64,000 nt of DNA from Streptomyces sp. 3214.6. Lineage in GTDB: Bacteria; Actinomycetota; Actinomycetes; Streptomycetales; Streptomycetaceae. Position numbers and translations under genes: made by a program. The DNA lies in contig NZ_LT670819.1 of assembly GCF_900129855.1 (NCBI RefSeq), positions 8,370,001 through 8,434,000 on the forward strand, given 5' to 3'. Numbering within the stretch: the stretch's first letter is position 1; every line of letters starts with the position of its first letter. Below the pieces are notes generated by a model, which did not search any database, was not told where the DNA came from, and worked only from the letters and a program-made list of their open reading frames with translations. This document shows, piece by piece, positions 8,643 through 16,644 of the stretch.

Positions 8643-9982
8643 TTCCCGGCCTCCTGTTCAAGACTTCCGGACGACGCGGCGGGCGGCGCGTGCAGCAGCA
8701 CGCGCGCGGCGCGGCGACCGGAGGCGTCCACGACGTCCATGCGCCAGCCGGCGACCTCGACGGTGTCGCCCGCGGCCGGTATCCGGCCCAGCTCGGCGGC
8801 GACGAGACCGGCGAGCGTCTCGTACGGACCCTCCGGGGCGTGCAGGCCCACGCGTGCGAGCTGGTCGGTGCGGGCGGCGCCGTCGGCCGAATACAGGGCG
8901 CGCCCGTCGTCGTCCGTGCCCGCGGGCGCCAGGTCGGGCGTCTCGTGCGGGTCGTGCTCGTCACGGACCTCGCCGACGACCTCCTCCACGATGTCCTCCA
9001 GCGTGGCCACGCCCGCCGTGCCGCCGTACTCGTCGATGACGACGGCCATCGTCCGCTTGCCGGACAGCCGGTCCAGCAGCCGGTCCACGGTCAGCGACTC
9101 GGGTACGAGCAGGGGCTCGCGCATGATCTCCGAGACGGGCACGCGCACGCGGCGCTCCGCCGGGATCGCGAGCGCGTCCTTGATGTGCGCGGTGCCGACC
9201 ACCGCGTCGAGGCTGCCGCGGTACACGGGGAACCGGGACAGGCCCGTCGCCCGGGTCGCGTTCGCCACGTCCTCGCAGGTCGCCGCCGCGTCCAGGGCGA
9301 TGACCTGGACGCGCGGTGTCATCACGTTCTCCGCGGTCAGGTCGGCCAGGTTCAGTGTGCGCACGAACAGCTCCGCGGTGTCCGCCTCCAGAGCGCCCTC
9401 CCTGGCGGAGTGCCGGGCCAGGGCCGCGAGTTCCTGGGGGCCGCGCGCGGCGGCGAGTTCCTCGGTGGGCTCCAGTCCGAAGCGGCGCACGACGTGGTTG
9501 GCGGTGTTGTTGAGGTGGCTGATGAACGGGCGGAAGGCGGCGCTGAACCAGCGCTGCGCGTTGCCCACGCTCTTGGCGACTGCCAGCGGGGAGGAGATCG
9601 CCCAGTTCTTCGGCACGAGTTCGCCGACGACCATCAGGAACACCGTCGACAGGGCCGTGCCCAGCACCAGGGCGACGGAACTCGACGTGGTGGCCGACAG
9701 GCCGAGCGACTCCAGCGGCCCGGCGATCAGCTTGGCGATCGACGGCTCGGACAGCATGCCGACCACCAGGTTGGTCACGGTGATGCCGAGCTGGGCGCCG
9801 GAGAGCTGGAAGGTGAGGTTCCGTACGGCCTTGAGGGCCCCGGCGGCGCCGCGCTCGCCGCGCTCCACCGCCCGCTCCAGTTCGCTGCGCTCGACCGTGG
9901 TCAGCGAGAACTCGGCGGCGACGAAGGCGCCACACGCGAGCGACAGCAGAATCGCCACCAGGAGCAGCAGCACTTCGGTCAT
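8639..9982 (-). CDS. CNNM/hemolysin C family protein with CBS and CorC_HlyC domains
   Basis: This 447-residue paralogue of the next gene has DUF21 helices at about 1-190, a CBS pair at about 210-340 (with the hallmark DEYGGTAGVATLEDIVEEVVGE), and a C-terminal CorC_HlyC domain. The start residues MTEVLLLLVAILLSLACGAF form the first membrane segment. Such proteins are linked to divalent-cation efflux. It is the first gene of a two-gene operon with an ATGA overlap. The terminator-like hairpin of the gene upstream lies before it. Confidence 0.9.
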   Translation of the reverse strand: MTEVLLLLVAILLSLACGAFVAAEFSLTTVERSELERAVERGERGAAGALKAVRNLTFQLSGAQLGITVTNLVVGMLSEPSIAKLIAGPLESLGLSATTSSSVALVLGTALSTVFLMVVGELVPKNWAISSPLAVAKSVGNAQRWFSAAFRPFISHLNNTANHVVRRFGLEPTEELAAARGPQELAALARHSAREGALEADTAELFVRTLNLADLTAENVMTPRVQVIALDAAATCEDVANATRATGLSRFPVYRGSLDAVVGTAHIKDALAIPAERRVRVPVSEIMREPLLVPESLTVDRLLDRLSGKRTMAVVIDEYGGTAGVATLEDIVEEVVGEVRDEHDPHETPDLAPAGTDDDGRALYSADGAARTDQLARVGLHAPEGPYETLAGLVAAELGRIPAAGDTVEVAGWRMDVVDASGRRAARVLLHAPPAASSGSLEQEAGK

Positions 9983-10094
9983 CGGGTCACCTCCGTCCCA
10001 GGATCGGACAGGGCGGGAAGGAACGCGCGATGTCGCGTGCGGGTACTGGGAGGCTCGCCCATGGGCGGACGCTCACACCTTTCACAAGTCGTCA

Positions 10095-10122
10095 GGGTGC
10101 CGTACGGACCCGTACGGCACCC
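10095..10122 (-). terminator. Hairpin after the GNAT gene
   Basis: This is a perfect 12-bp stem (GGGTGCCGTACG / CGTACGGCACCC) with a 4-base loop. It lies 30 bases past the GNAT stop and before the CNNM operon. There is no U-tract, as is usual in Streptomyces. A role as an operator for the CNNM pair is the alternative. Confidence 0.6.
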
Positions 10123-10152
10123 CAATGGTAAAAGATCAGCAAAGGGATCTGG

Positions 10153-10578
10153 TCAGTCGGTGAGCGGTTTCACCCAGCGCCGCCATTTCTCCTCCGGCGC
10201 ATACCCCGCCGCGCGCCACGCATGGTGCGCCGTCTCGTTGCGGGTGAGCACCATCGCGTCCCCGCGCCGCCCGCCCAGCCGTACGAACCGCTCCTCGGCG
10301 GCGGCCAGCAGCGCCGAGCCGATGCCCCTCCGGCGCCACCGCGGGTGCACCGCCAGCCGGTACAGATGGCACCGCCACCCGTCGAACCCCGCGATCACCG
10401 TCCCCACCAGCTCACCGTCCTGCTCGGCGAGGATCAACGCCTGCGGGTCCCGGGCGACCAGCCGCTCCACCCCGCTCGGGTCGTCGCTGATGCTCGTGCC
10501 CTCGGCGGCGGCTTTCCAGAAGGCGAGGACGGTGTCCAGGTCGTCGGGCGTCGCGGCCCGTATCCGCAGATCAGACAT
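10153..10578 (-). CDS. GNAT family N-acetyltransferase
   Basis: The 141-residue protein fills a single GNAT domain. It has an N-terminal strand (MSDLRIRAATPDDLDTVLAFW) and the acetyl-CoA pyrophosphate-binding segment HPRWRRRGIGSALL, which matches Q/RxxGxG/A, near residues 78-91. The C-terminal block (RNETAHHAWRAAGYAPEEKWRRWVKP) is characteristic of small-molecule or peptide N-acetyltransferases. The substrate is unknown. A hairpin follows the stop. Confidence 0.88.
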   Translation of the reverse strand: MSDLRIRAATPDDLDTVLAFWKAAAEGTSISDDPSGVERLVARDPQALILAEQDGELVGTVIAGFDGWRCHLYRLAVHPRWRRRGIGSALLAAAEERFVRLGGRRGDAMVLTRNETAHHAWRAAGYAPEEKWRRWVKPLTD

Positions 10579-10634
10579 GCGGCGATCCCATCACGGGCGG
10601 CGCACCGCGGCGCGGAATTCCAGAATCCGGACGG

Positions 10635-10759
10635 TCACCGGCCCCGCGGCCCGGCGACGACCGGAGCGAACGCCTCCCGGTACGGCCGCCCCTCCGGCGT
10701 CCGCCGCAGCCGCTCCCAATGCAGATCAGTCCGGCGCCGAAACGGAACGGACGCGGCAT
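10635..10759 (-). pseudogene. Remnant of an F420-dependent (LLM-class) oxidoreductase
   Basis: On the minus strand the ATG at 10759 reads MPRPFRFGAGL, the usual opening of LLM-class F420-dependent oxidoreductases. A second frame then ends in HWERLRRTPEG ... EAFAPVVAGPRGR, which resembles the end of the same family (EAFAPVV...L.GR). About 250 internal residues are missing and the two parts are out of frame. I read this as a gene collapsed by a large internal deletion. The family match is from memory of the termini only, so it is tentative. Confidence 0.4.
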
Positions 10760-10814
10760 GAACTCTATTCAGCCGCAAGCGACTTGAGTCCGCGCCGGGA
10801 TTCCACCCCGTCCG

Positions 10815-13382
10815 TCACTCGTGCGCGATCGCCGCCAGCACGTTCATCCGGGAAGCACGCAACGCCGGCAGCAGCGCCGCCACGACACCTACGACCGCCG
10901 AGCCCACGACGACCGCGACGATCGTGCCCCACGGGATCGCGAGGGCCTTCATGCCCTGCAACTCCAGCACCTGCTGTATGCACACGCCCCACACCAGGCC
11001 GAGCGCCAGCCCCAGCACCGCGCCGAACACCGCGATCACCACCGACTCCAGCCGGATCATCCGGCGCAACTGCCGCCGGGCCAGCCCTATGGCGCGCAGC
11101 AGCCCGATCTCCCGGGTGCGCTCCACCACCGACAGCGCCAGCGTGTTGACCACGCCGAGCACCGCGATGACGATCGCGAGCCCGAGCAGCGCGTACACCA
11201 GGTACAGCAGGACGGCGATCTGGTCGTGCACCAGCTTCTTGTAGTCCGCCTGGTCACGGGCCTGCACCTGCGGATACGCGTCGAGCGTCGTGTCCAGTCG
11301 GGGGCGCAGCCGGTCGGCCGTCGTGCCGGATTTCGCGTTCACGTACAGCGCGGAGTCCTGCCCGCCCGGCACATACTTCTCGACGGTCGCGATCCCGAAG
11401 AACAGTCCGCCCCGCGTCCCGAACCCCTCGGCGGAGTCCTGGTCGGTGAGCGCGCCGACCTTCAGCGACGTCGTCCGGTCGCCGGGGAACTCCACCGGCA
11501 GCACGGTGCCGAGCCGCACCCCGTGGTCCTTGGCGAAGTCGACGTCCATGCCGATGGCGCCGGCGGCCAGCGCGGCCGCCGAGTCGCCCTGCGCGTAGGT
11601 GACATGCGCGACGTCGTCGATCCGGTCGTCGTAACCGGTGGCGGTCGTCTTGATCCGCTTGCCGTCGGGCAGCCGTACGGCGACCGGCGCGAACCGCTGC
11701 CGTACGACGAGGCCGACGCCCTCGGTGCCGCGTACGGCTTCCGTGACCTCGCTGGAGAACGGGGTGAAGTTGGCGTTCTGAATGACGAAGTCGGCGCCCA
11801 GCGTCCGGTCGATCTGCTGGTCGAAGGACTTGGACATGGAGGCGCTCGCCACCGACATCCCGCCCACCAGGGCGAGGCCCACCATCAGCGCGGCGGCCGT
11901 GGCGCCCGTACGGCGTGGATTGCGCAGCGCGTTGCGCTGGCTCATCCGGCCGACGGAACCGAACAGCGCCGGGAAGGCGCCGCCGAGGACACGGATCACC
12001 GGACGCACCAGGAGCGGGCCCGCGACGACCGTGGCGATGAGCGTGAGGACCACGCCCAGGCCCAGCAGGGAGGCCGCCGACGCCGTCTTCGAGGAGGACA
12101 CGCAGCCCACGAGCGCGGCCACGCCCAGCGCCCCGACGACCGCGCCGACCGCCGCGCGCACCTTCAGCGGCCGGCCCACCCCGGCGACGTCCGCGTCCGC
12201 CAGCGCCGCCATCGGCGACACGGTCCCGGCGCGCCGGGCCGGCAGGTAGGCCGCCACGAAGGTGACGCCGACGCCGACCACGTACGCCGCCACCGGGGTC
12301 GCCCAGCCGACGACCATCTCCGTGGTCTTCAGGTTCATGCCGAACGCGCTCATCAGCTTGATCAGCCCGGCCGCGAGCCCGATGCCGGCGGCGAGACCGA
12401 GCGTCGAGCCGACGACGCCGAGCAGCACCGCCTCGGTGAGCACCGAGCGCCGCACCTGACGCCGGTCGGCGCCCAGGGCGCGCAGCAGGCCCAGCTCACG
12501 GGTGCGCTGGGCGATCAGCATCGAGAACGTGTTGACGATCAGGAACACGCCGACCAGGACGGCGATCCCGGCGAAGCCGAGCATCACGTACTTGATGACG
12601 TCGAGGAACCCGCCCAGGGCCTGTGCCGACGACTTGGCCTGCTCGTCGGCGGTCTTCACGTCGTAGGGCCCGGCGCCGACCGCTGCGGCGACGCGCTGCT
12701 TGAGCACCGTGTCGTTCACGCCGTGGGCGGCGTCGACGGAGATGCTCGTGGCCCTGTCCGCCGAGCCCAGGAGCTTCGTGGCGGCCGTCCCGGGGTCGAG
12801 GAAGACCAGAGCCGCGCCCGGGTTGGTGGTGGTGAAGGTGGCGATGCCGACGATCTCCACTTTGAACGAGCCCGGCTGGGCCATCACGGTGAGCGTGTCG
12901 CCGATCTTCACATGCTTCTTGTCGGCGGTGTCGGCGTCCAGCATGGCCTCGCCGGCGCCGTGCGGGGCGTGGCCGTCGGTCAGCTTCACGGGGCTGCGGT
13001 CGGTGAGGTACCAGTCGGTGGCGATGGTCGGCGCGCCCGTGGTGGGTCCGACGGACTTGTTCCCGCTGTCGACGACCGTGATGTTCTCCACGCTCACGTC
13101 CGGGTGGGCCGACGCGACCCCGTTCACGCGGGCCAGCTGCCCGGCGAGGGAGGCGGGCACGGTCTGGACCGCGCCGGTCGGCACGGAGGAGCTCAGGTCG
13201 TCCTTGGGCTTGACCGTCACATCCGCCGCCGTGGAGGCGAAGAGCCGGTCGAAAGTGCGCGTCACGGTGTCGGAGAAGATCAGGCTGCCCGCGACGAACG
13301 CCACCGACAGGACGACGGCGAGCGCGGACAGCAGCAGTCGGCCCTTGTGCGCGAGAAAGCTTCGCAGTGTCGCCTTCAGCAC
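10815..13382 (-). CDS. ABC transporter permease, FtsX/MacB-like (855 aa)
   Basis: This large permease has two FtsX-type modules. The N-terminal helix (LLLSALAVVLSVAFVAGSLI) is followed by a large extracytoplasmic region (about 50-250) and three helices with the conserved LIAQRTRELGLLRALGA segment. The second half repeats the plan, with an extracytoplasmic domain (about 480-700) and a C-terminal VVERTREIGLLRAIGLAR block. The GTG start at 13382 is chosen because the homologous sequence begins VLKATLRSFLAHKG and lies 4 bases after the ATPase stop. It probably transmits ATP-driven motion to the exterior for lipid, peptide or antibiotic handling. Confidence 0.92.
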   Translation of the reverse strand: MLKATLRSFLAHKGRLLLSALAVVLSVAFVAGSLIFSDTVTRTFDRLFASTAADVTVKPKDDLSSSVPTGAVQTVPASLAGQLARVNGVASAHPDVSVENITVVDSGNKSVGPTTGAPTIATDWYLTDRSPVKLTDGHAPHGAGEAMLDADTADKKHVKIGDTLTVMAQPGSFKVEIVGIATFTTTNPGAALVFLDPGTAATKLLGSADRATSISVDAAHGVNDTVLKQRVAAAVGAGPYDVKTADEQAKSSAQALGGFLDVIKYVMLGFAGIAVLVGVFLIVNTFSMLIAQRTRELGLLRALGADRRQVRRSVLTEAVLLGVVGSTLGLAAGIGLAAGLIKLMSAFGMNLKTTEMVVGWATPVAAYVVGVGVTFVAAYLPARRAGTVSPMAALADADVAGVGRPLKVRAAVGAVVGALGVAALVGCVSSSKTASAASLLGLGVVLTLIATVVAGPLLVRPVIRVLGGAFPALFGSVGRMSQRNALRNPRRTGATAAALMVGLALVGGMSVASASMSKSFDQQIDRTLGADFVIQNANFTPFSSEVTEAVRGTEGVGLVVRQRFAPVAVRLPDGKRIKTTATGYDDRIDDVAHVTYAQGDSAAALAAGAIGMDVDFAKDHGVRLGTVLPVEFPGDRTTSLKVGALTDQDSAEGFGTRGGLFFGIATVEKYVPGGQDSALYVNAKSGTTADRLRPRLDTTLDAYPQVQARDQADYKKLVHDQIAVLLYLVYALLGLAIVIAVLGVVNTLALSVVERTREIGLLRAIGLARRQLRRMIRLESVVIAVFGAVLGLALGLVWGVCIQQVLELQGMKALAIPWGTIVAVVVGSAVVGVVAALLPALRASRMNVLAAIAHE

Positions 13383-13386
13383 TGGG

Positions 13387-14223
13387 TCAGTCCTCCTCGG
13401 GGGCGCCGTTGACCAGCGCGCGGCTGCCGTCGAAACCGGGGGTCCGGGGGCTTCCCGCGGAGAAAAGGCGCATTCGCTCCAGTACCGCCTCCGCCGTGGG
13501 CTGTTCCATCTCGTCCACGATGCGCCCGTCCGCGAGGAAGAGCACCAGGTCGGAGTGGGCGGCGGCGCTCGGGTCATGGGTGACCATGACGACACTCTGG
13601 CCGAGATCGTCCACGGCCTGGCGCAGAAAGGCGAGCACCTCCAGGCCCGCCCGCGAGTCCAGGTTGCCGGTCGGCTCGTCGGCGAAGATCAGCTCGGGCC
13701 GGGAGGCGAGCGCCCGGGCGCAGGCCACGCGCTGCTGCTGGCCGCCGGACAGCTGCGACGGCCGGTGTTTGAGACGGTCCCGCAGGCCCAGCGTGTCGAT
13801 CACCTGGTCCAGCCACTTCTGGTCCGGCTTCTGACCGGCGATGTCCATGGGCAGGGTGATGTTCTCGGCCGCGTTGAGCGTCGGGATCAGGTTGAACGAC
13901 TGGAACATGAACCCGATCCGGTCCCGCCGCAGCCGGGTCAGCTCCCGCTCCTTCAGCCCCGTGATCTCGGTGTCGCCGAGCCACACCTGACCGGCCGAGA
14001 CGGTGTCGAGGCCGGCCAGACAGTGCATCAGCGTGGACTTCCCCGAGCCGGACGGGCCCATGACGGCGGTGAAACGGCCGCGCGCGATGTCCACGTCCAC
14101 CGAGTCCAGGGCGAGCACCGTGGTCTCGCCCGAGCCGTACGCCTTGGTCAGACCGCGGGCGCGGGCCGCGATCCGGTCGGCCAGGGCCAGGCCGGGGGCG
14201 TGCTCCGCAGCAGGTGTGGACAA
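13387..14223 (-). CDS. ABC transporter ATP-binding protein, MacB/LolD-like
   Basis: This is the complete ATPase partner of the FtsX-like permease. It carries Walker A (GPSGSGKST), the signature LSGGQQQR, Walker B (LIFADEPTGNLDS) and the switch His (VTHD). The TTG at 14223 is preferred as start, because a strong GAGGAGG ribosome site lies 6-7 bases before it and the product then begins LSTPAAEHAPG. An upstream in-frame codon at 14304 would add a non-conserved leader. The gene immediately precedes the permease. Confidence 0.92.
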   Translation of the reverse strand: MSTPAAEHAPGLALADRIAARARGLTKAYGSGETTVLALDSVDVDIARGRFTAVMGPSGSGKSTLMHCLAGLDTVSAGQVWLGDTEITGLKERELTRLRRDRIGFMFQSFNLIPTLNAAENITLPMDIAGQKPDQKWLDQVIDTLGLRDRLKHRPSQLSGGQQQRVACARALASRPELIFADEPTGNLDSRAGLEVLAFLRQAVDDLGQSVVMVTHDPSAAAHSDLVLFLADGRIVDEMEQPTAEAVLERMRLFSAGSPRTPGFDGSRALVNGAPEED

Positions 14224-14334
14224 GGCTTCCTCCTCGCTCGCGTGGACGGGCCGACTACGCGCCGGCACCCCTCCTGGCCGAGCGTAGTGTGACCCGGCGC
14301 ACACCGCGCATTGCTTTTCGATTCCCGGCCGCCC

Positions 14335-14364
14335 TTGCCGCTGCTAGCACCCCGGCGCTAGCGT
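14335..14364 (+). promoter_or_regulatory. Promoter and probable operator of the TA pair
   Basis: TTGCCG (14335-14340) and TAGCGT (14359-14364) are spaced by 18 bases. The -10 ends 6 bases before the antitoxin ATG, so the transcript would start at the ATG (leaderless). Two copies of the palindrome GCTAGC (14343-14348 and 14357-14362) lie in the spacer and over the -10, fitting autorepression by the ribbon-helix-helix antitoxin. Confidence 0.55.
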
Positions 14365-14370
14365 CGAGGT

Positions 14371-14661
14371 ATGGCGAAGACCCAGCTGAACGTACGCGTC
14401 GACGAGGGCACGGCCCGGGCCGCCCGCGAGCGCGCGACGGCGCGCGGCATGAGCGTCAACCGCTACATAGAAGAGCTGGTCAGACAGGACGCCGGGGAAA
14501 TCGGTCATACGTTCGTCGAGGCGGCCAGTGACTTCATGAAGCAGTACGAGGCCGTCTTCGTGGAGGAGTTCGGCGCGGAGCGCGAGGGCGGCGGCACCCC
14601 TGGCACGGGTACGCGCGAGGCCGGTACCCGCGAGGCCGGTACGCGCGAAGGTCGCCGCTGA
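14371..14661 (+). CDS. Ribbon-helix-helix antitoxin
   Basis: This 96-residue protein starts with an Arc/ParD-like domain: the strand TQLNVRVDEG is followed by helices containing ARERATARGMSVNRYIEELVRQ. The middle (GHTFVEAASDFMKQYEAVFVEEFG) should bind the toxin encoded 4 bases downstream. The C-terminus ends in three near-identical GTREA repeats, encoded by a 15-base tandem repeat, and looks disordered and variable. It is expected to neutralise the toxin and repress the operon through the GCTAGC sites. Confidence 0.82.
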   Translation: MAKTQLNVRVDEGTARAARERATARGMSVNRYIEELVRQDAGEIGHTFVEAASDFMKQYEAVFVEEFGAEREGGGTPGTGTREAGTREAGTREGRR

Positions 14662-14665
14662 TCCC

Positions 14666-15040
14666 TTGAGCGACCTTCGTATCGACCTCGCATGGCTCCT
14701 CATGCTCGCCGAACAGAACACCCCGGGGGACCCCCAGGTCACCGACTGGGGAGCACTGGTCGCGGCCGTGGCACGCCACCAGGCCGAGATATTCGACGTC
14801 CCCGTCTACGACGACCCCCAGGCCCGCGCCGCGGCCCTGCTCCAACTCCTCATCCACATCCCCGCGTTGGAGCGCTCCAACGCACTGTTCGCCTGCGCCG
14901 TCGCATACGCGTATCTCGTGGCCAGCGGCCTGAAGGTCGCCACCTCGCCCGAACAGGTCCGTGACCTGGCCCGGCTGGTGAAGGACGGGCAGACCTCGGT
15001 GTCCGACATCGCGCAGGAACTGCGCCAGTGGAGCCTGTGA
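14666..15040 (+). CDS. Fic/Doc-like toxin component
   Basis: This 124-residue protein has a TTG start 4 bases after the antitoxin. The core IPALERSNALFACAVAYAYLVASGLKV corresponds in position to the Doc region after the Fic motif. The canonical HPFx(D/N)GNKR catalytic loop is absent and reads HIPALERSN. From memory, streptomycete homologues are labelled as toxin components of Fic-type systems. With so altered a loop it may not phosphorylate EF-Tu as Doc does, and may use different chemistry or be a regulatory relative. Confidence 0.72.
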   Translation: MSDLRIDLAWLLMLAEQNTPGDPQVTDWGALVAAVARHQAEIFDVPVYDDPQARAAALLQLLIHIPALERSNALFACAVAYAYLVASGLKVATSPEQVRDLARLVKDGQTSVSDIAQELRQWSL

Positions 15041-15044
15041 GGCC

Positions 15045-15761
15045 TCAGTCGGGTGCGTCGGGCCGCCGGGCGGTACCGGTCACGCAGTAGGAGAACGGCA
15101 GCCGCGGCCCCTTCTCCGGCAGCAACAGCCGCCCGTACGGACCGAGTTCGAACCCGGCCTCGCGCAGTGCGCCGACCGCGTCACGGGTGAGCCGGCAGCC
15201 GCCGGCCAGATGAGGCCACACCGTACGGTCCAGCGCGCGCTGGGTGAACCGCATCGCTCGGCCGCCGCCCGGCCCGTGTTCGAGGAACCGCACCTCGCCG
15301 CCGGGCCGCAGCACCCGCCGCAGCTCGGCCAGGGCGCGTGGCACGTCCCGCACGCTGCACAGCACCAGCGAGAGCACCGCCGCGTCGAAGGCCTCGCTCT
15401 TGACCGGCAGGGCCTCGGCGACGCCCGGCACGACGTCGACCGGGACCTCGGCGCGCAGGGCGGCCTCCAGCGCCGCCCGCCGCATCCCGCGCTCGGGTTC
15501 GATCGCGACGACCTCCGAGACGGCGCCGGGATAGTGCGCGAAGTTGAGCCCGTTGCCCGCGCCGATCTCGATGACCCGGCCGGAGAGTCCGGCGAGCAGC
15601 CGGTCGCGCACACCGGCGAGACCGGCCCGGGTCTCCGCGGCCGCGCCCAGCCGGGCGTAGCAGCGGGCGAACAGCGGATGGTGGACGGAATCACCGAGCA
15701 CCTTGCCGGAACCGGAACCGGAACCGGAACCGGAACCGGAACCGGTGGAGCACAGTCGCAT
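15045..15761 (-). CDS. Class I SAM-dependent methyltransferase
   Basis: The 238-residue enzyme has a Rossmann methyltransferase fold. Motif I is VIEIGAGNGLNF (about residues 63-74), the acidic post-I is AIEPERGM, and motif IV is FDAAVLSLVLCSV. The pattern resembles UbiE/thiol methyltransferase-like proteins. The ATG at 15761 has a GGGAGG ribosome site at good spacing, so the unusual N-terminal Ser-Gly run is translated. Without it the protein would start at the GTG of VLGDSVHHP. The acceptor substrate is unknown. Confidence 0.85.
   Translation of the reverse strand: MRLCSTGSGSGSGSGSGSGKVLGDSVHHPLFARCYARLGAAAETRAGLAGVRDRLLAGLSGRVIEIGAGNGLNFAHYPGAVSEVVAIEPERGMRRAALEAALRAEVPVDVVPGVAEALPVKSEAFDAAVLSLVLCSVRDVPRALAELRRVLRPGGEVRFLEHGPGGGRAMRFTQRALDRTVWPHLAGGCRLTRDAVGALREAGFELGPYGRLLLPEKGPRLPFSYCVTGTARRPDAPD
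15706..15745 (-). repeat. Hexanucleotide tandem repeat in the methyltransferase gene
   Basis: Six perfect copies of CCGGAA (plus strand) and a partial seventh encode alternating Gly-Ser near the N-terminus. Such a run can change length by slippage in units of two residues without a frameshift. Confidence 0.95.
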
Positions 15762-15843
15762 GGCGACCTCCCGGGCAGGACGGGCCTACCTGGATTCTCC
15801 CCCGCGCGGGCCCGTCGCACCCCCGCTGTTGCGTCGCGTGCGG

Positions 15844-16530
15844 CTACTGGATGAAGTCGCGCACCCGTTCGTACACGCCGTGGTCGTTGTTCATCTCGTC
15901 GTGCGAGATGCACCCGACGCCGACGTTGGTGGCCCCGCTCAGCAGCGCCGAGGAGTCCGGGTCGACGGCGGCGTCGCAGTTCGACCAGTAGGTCGCGTAG
16001 TTCACGCTGCCCGGGGTCTCGTCACCGGAGTTGAGCGCGGTGACGAAAGAGCTGCCGGTGACCATCTCGGCGCACGAGGTGTACAGCCAGCTGCACCACG
16101 CGGCGACCGACGTGCCGTGGTTGGTGCCGGCGACGGAGACGAAGTCGTCCACGTACGCCGTCCCGCCGAGGTTCTTGAGGTAGTAGCGGGAGCTGAGCGC
16201 GCCCATGGAGTGGACGACGACGTCGACCTTGCTCGCGCCGGTTCTCGCCAGCACTTTCTTGATCTCGGTGGCCAGCTGCGAGGCGGTGGTGGCGTTCGAC
16301 TGGGACCAGCTGTAGGTCCACGCGTCGAGCTCGGAGGCCGCGTAGCCGTCGGCCTTGAAGTCGGCGACCCAGTCGTCCCAGCTGCTCGACGAGCTGCTGA
16401 TGCCGTGCACGAAGACGATCGGGTTGTGGGTCGCCGCGTGGGCTGTGGGGGCGGAGAAGGACAGTGACAGCAGGAGCGAAGAGACCACGGCCGAGAGAGC
16501 CGCGGCGATGCGACGCTTGGGGCGCTGCAT
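15844..16530 (-). CDS. Secreted lipase/esterase (alpha/beta hydrolase)
   Basis: The 228-residue protein has a signal peptide ([20 protein letters not shown], cleavage after AHA around residue 33). The mature enzyme shows [10 protein letters not shown] (oxyanion region), the nucleophile elbow [13 protein letters not shown], and a late His ([15 protein letters not shown]). This is the class 2/LipA-type triacylglycerol lipase pattern. Four cysteines ([17 protein letters not shown]) could form disulfides outside the cell. It is transcribed away from the LuxR gene. Confidence 0.9.
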   Translation of the reverse strand: MQRPKRRIAAALSAVVSSLLLSLSFSAPTAHAATHNPIVFVHGISSSSSSWDDWVADFKADGYAASELDAWTYSWSQSNATTASQLATEIKKVLARTGASKVDVVVHSMGALSSRYYLKNLGGTAYVDDFVSVAGTNHGTSVAAWCSWLYTSCAEMVTGSSFVTALNSGDETPGSVNYATYWSNCDAAVDPDSSALLSGATNVGVGCISHDEMNNDHGVYERVRDFIQ

Positions 16531-16644
16531 GATGCCTCCTGAAACGGGTGGGGTTGCCAGGAGTGTCCGGCGGGTCTACGCGCGCCGCATCGGTGAAATC
16601 GCCGGTCTTTACGGTTCAAGTAACCCGCCAGTAACGTCAGTTGT

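Noticed and set aside
8690-13412. Very long plus-strand open frames antisense to the CNNM and ABC genes
   Set aside because: They mirror strong minus-strand genes with known motifs; high GC removes stops in the opposite frames, and the translated products are Arg/Gly/Pro-rich with no domain.
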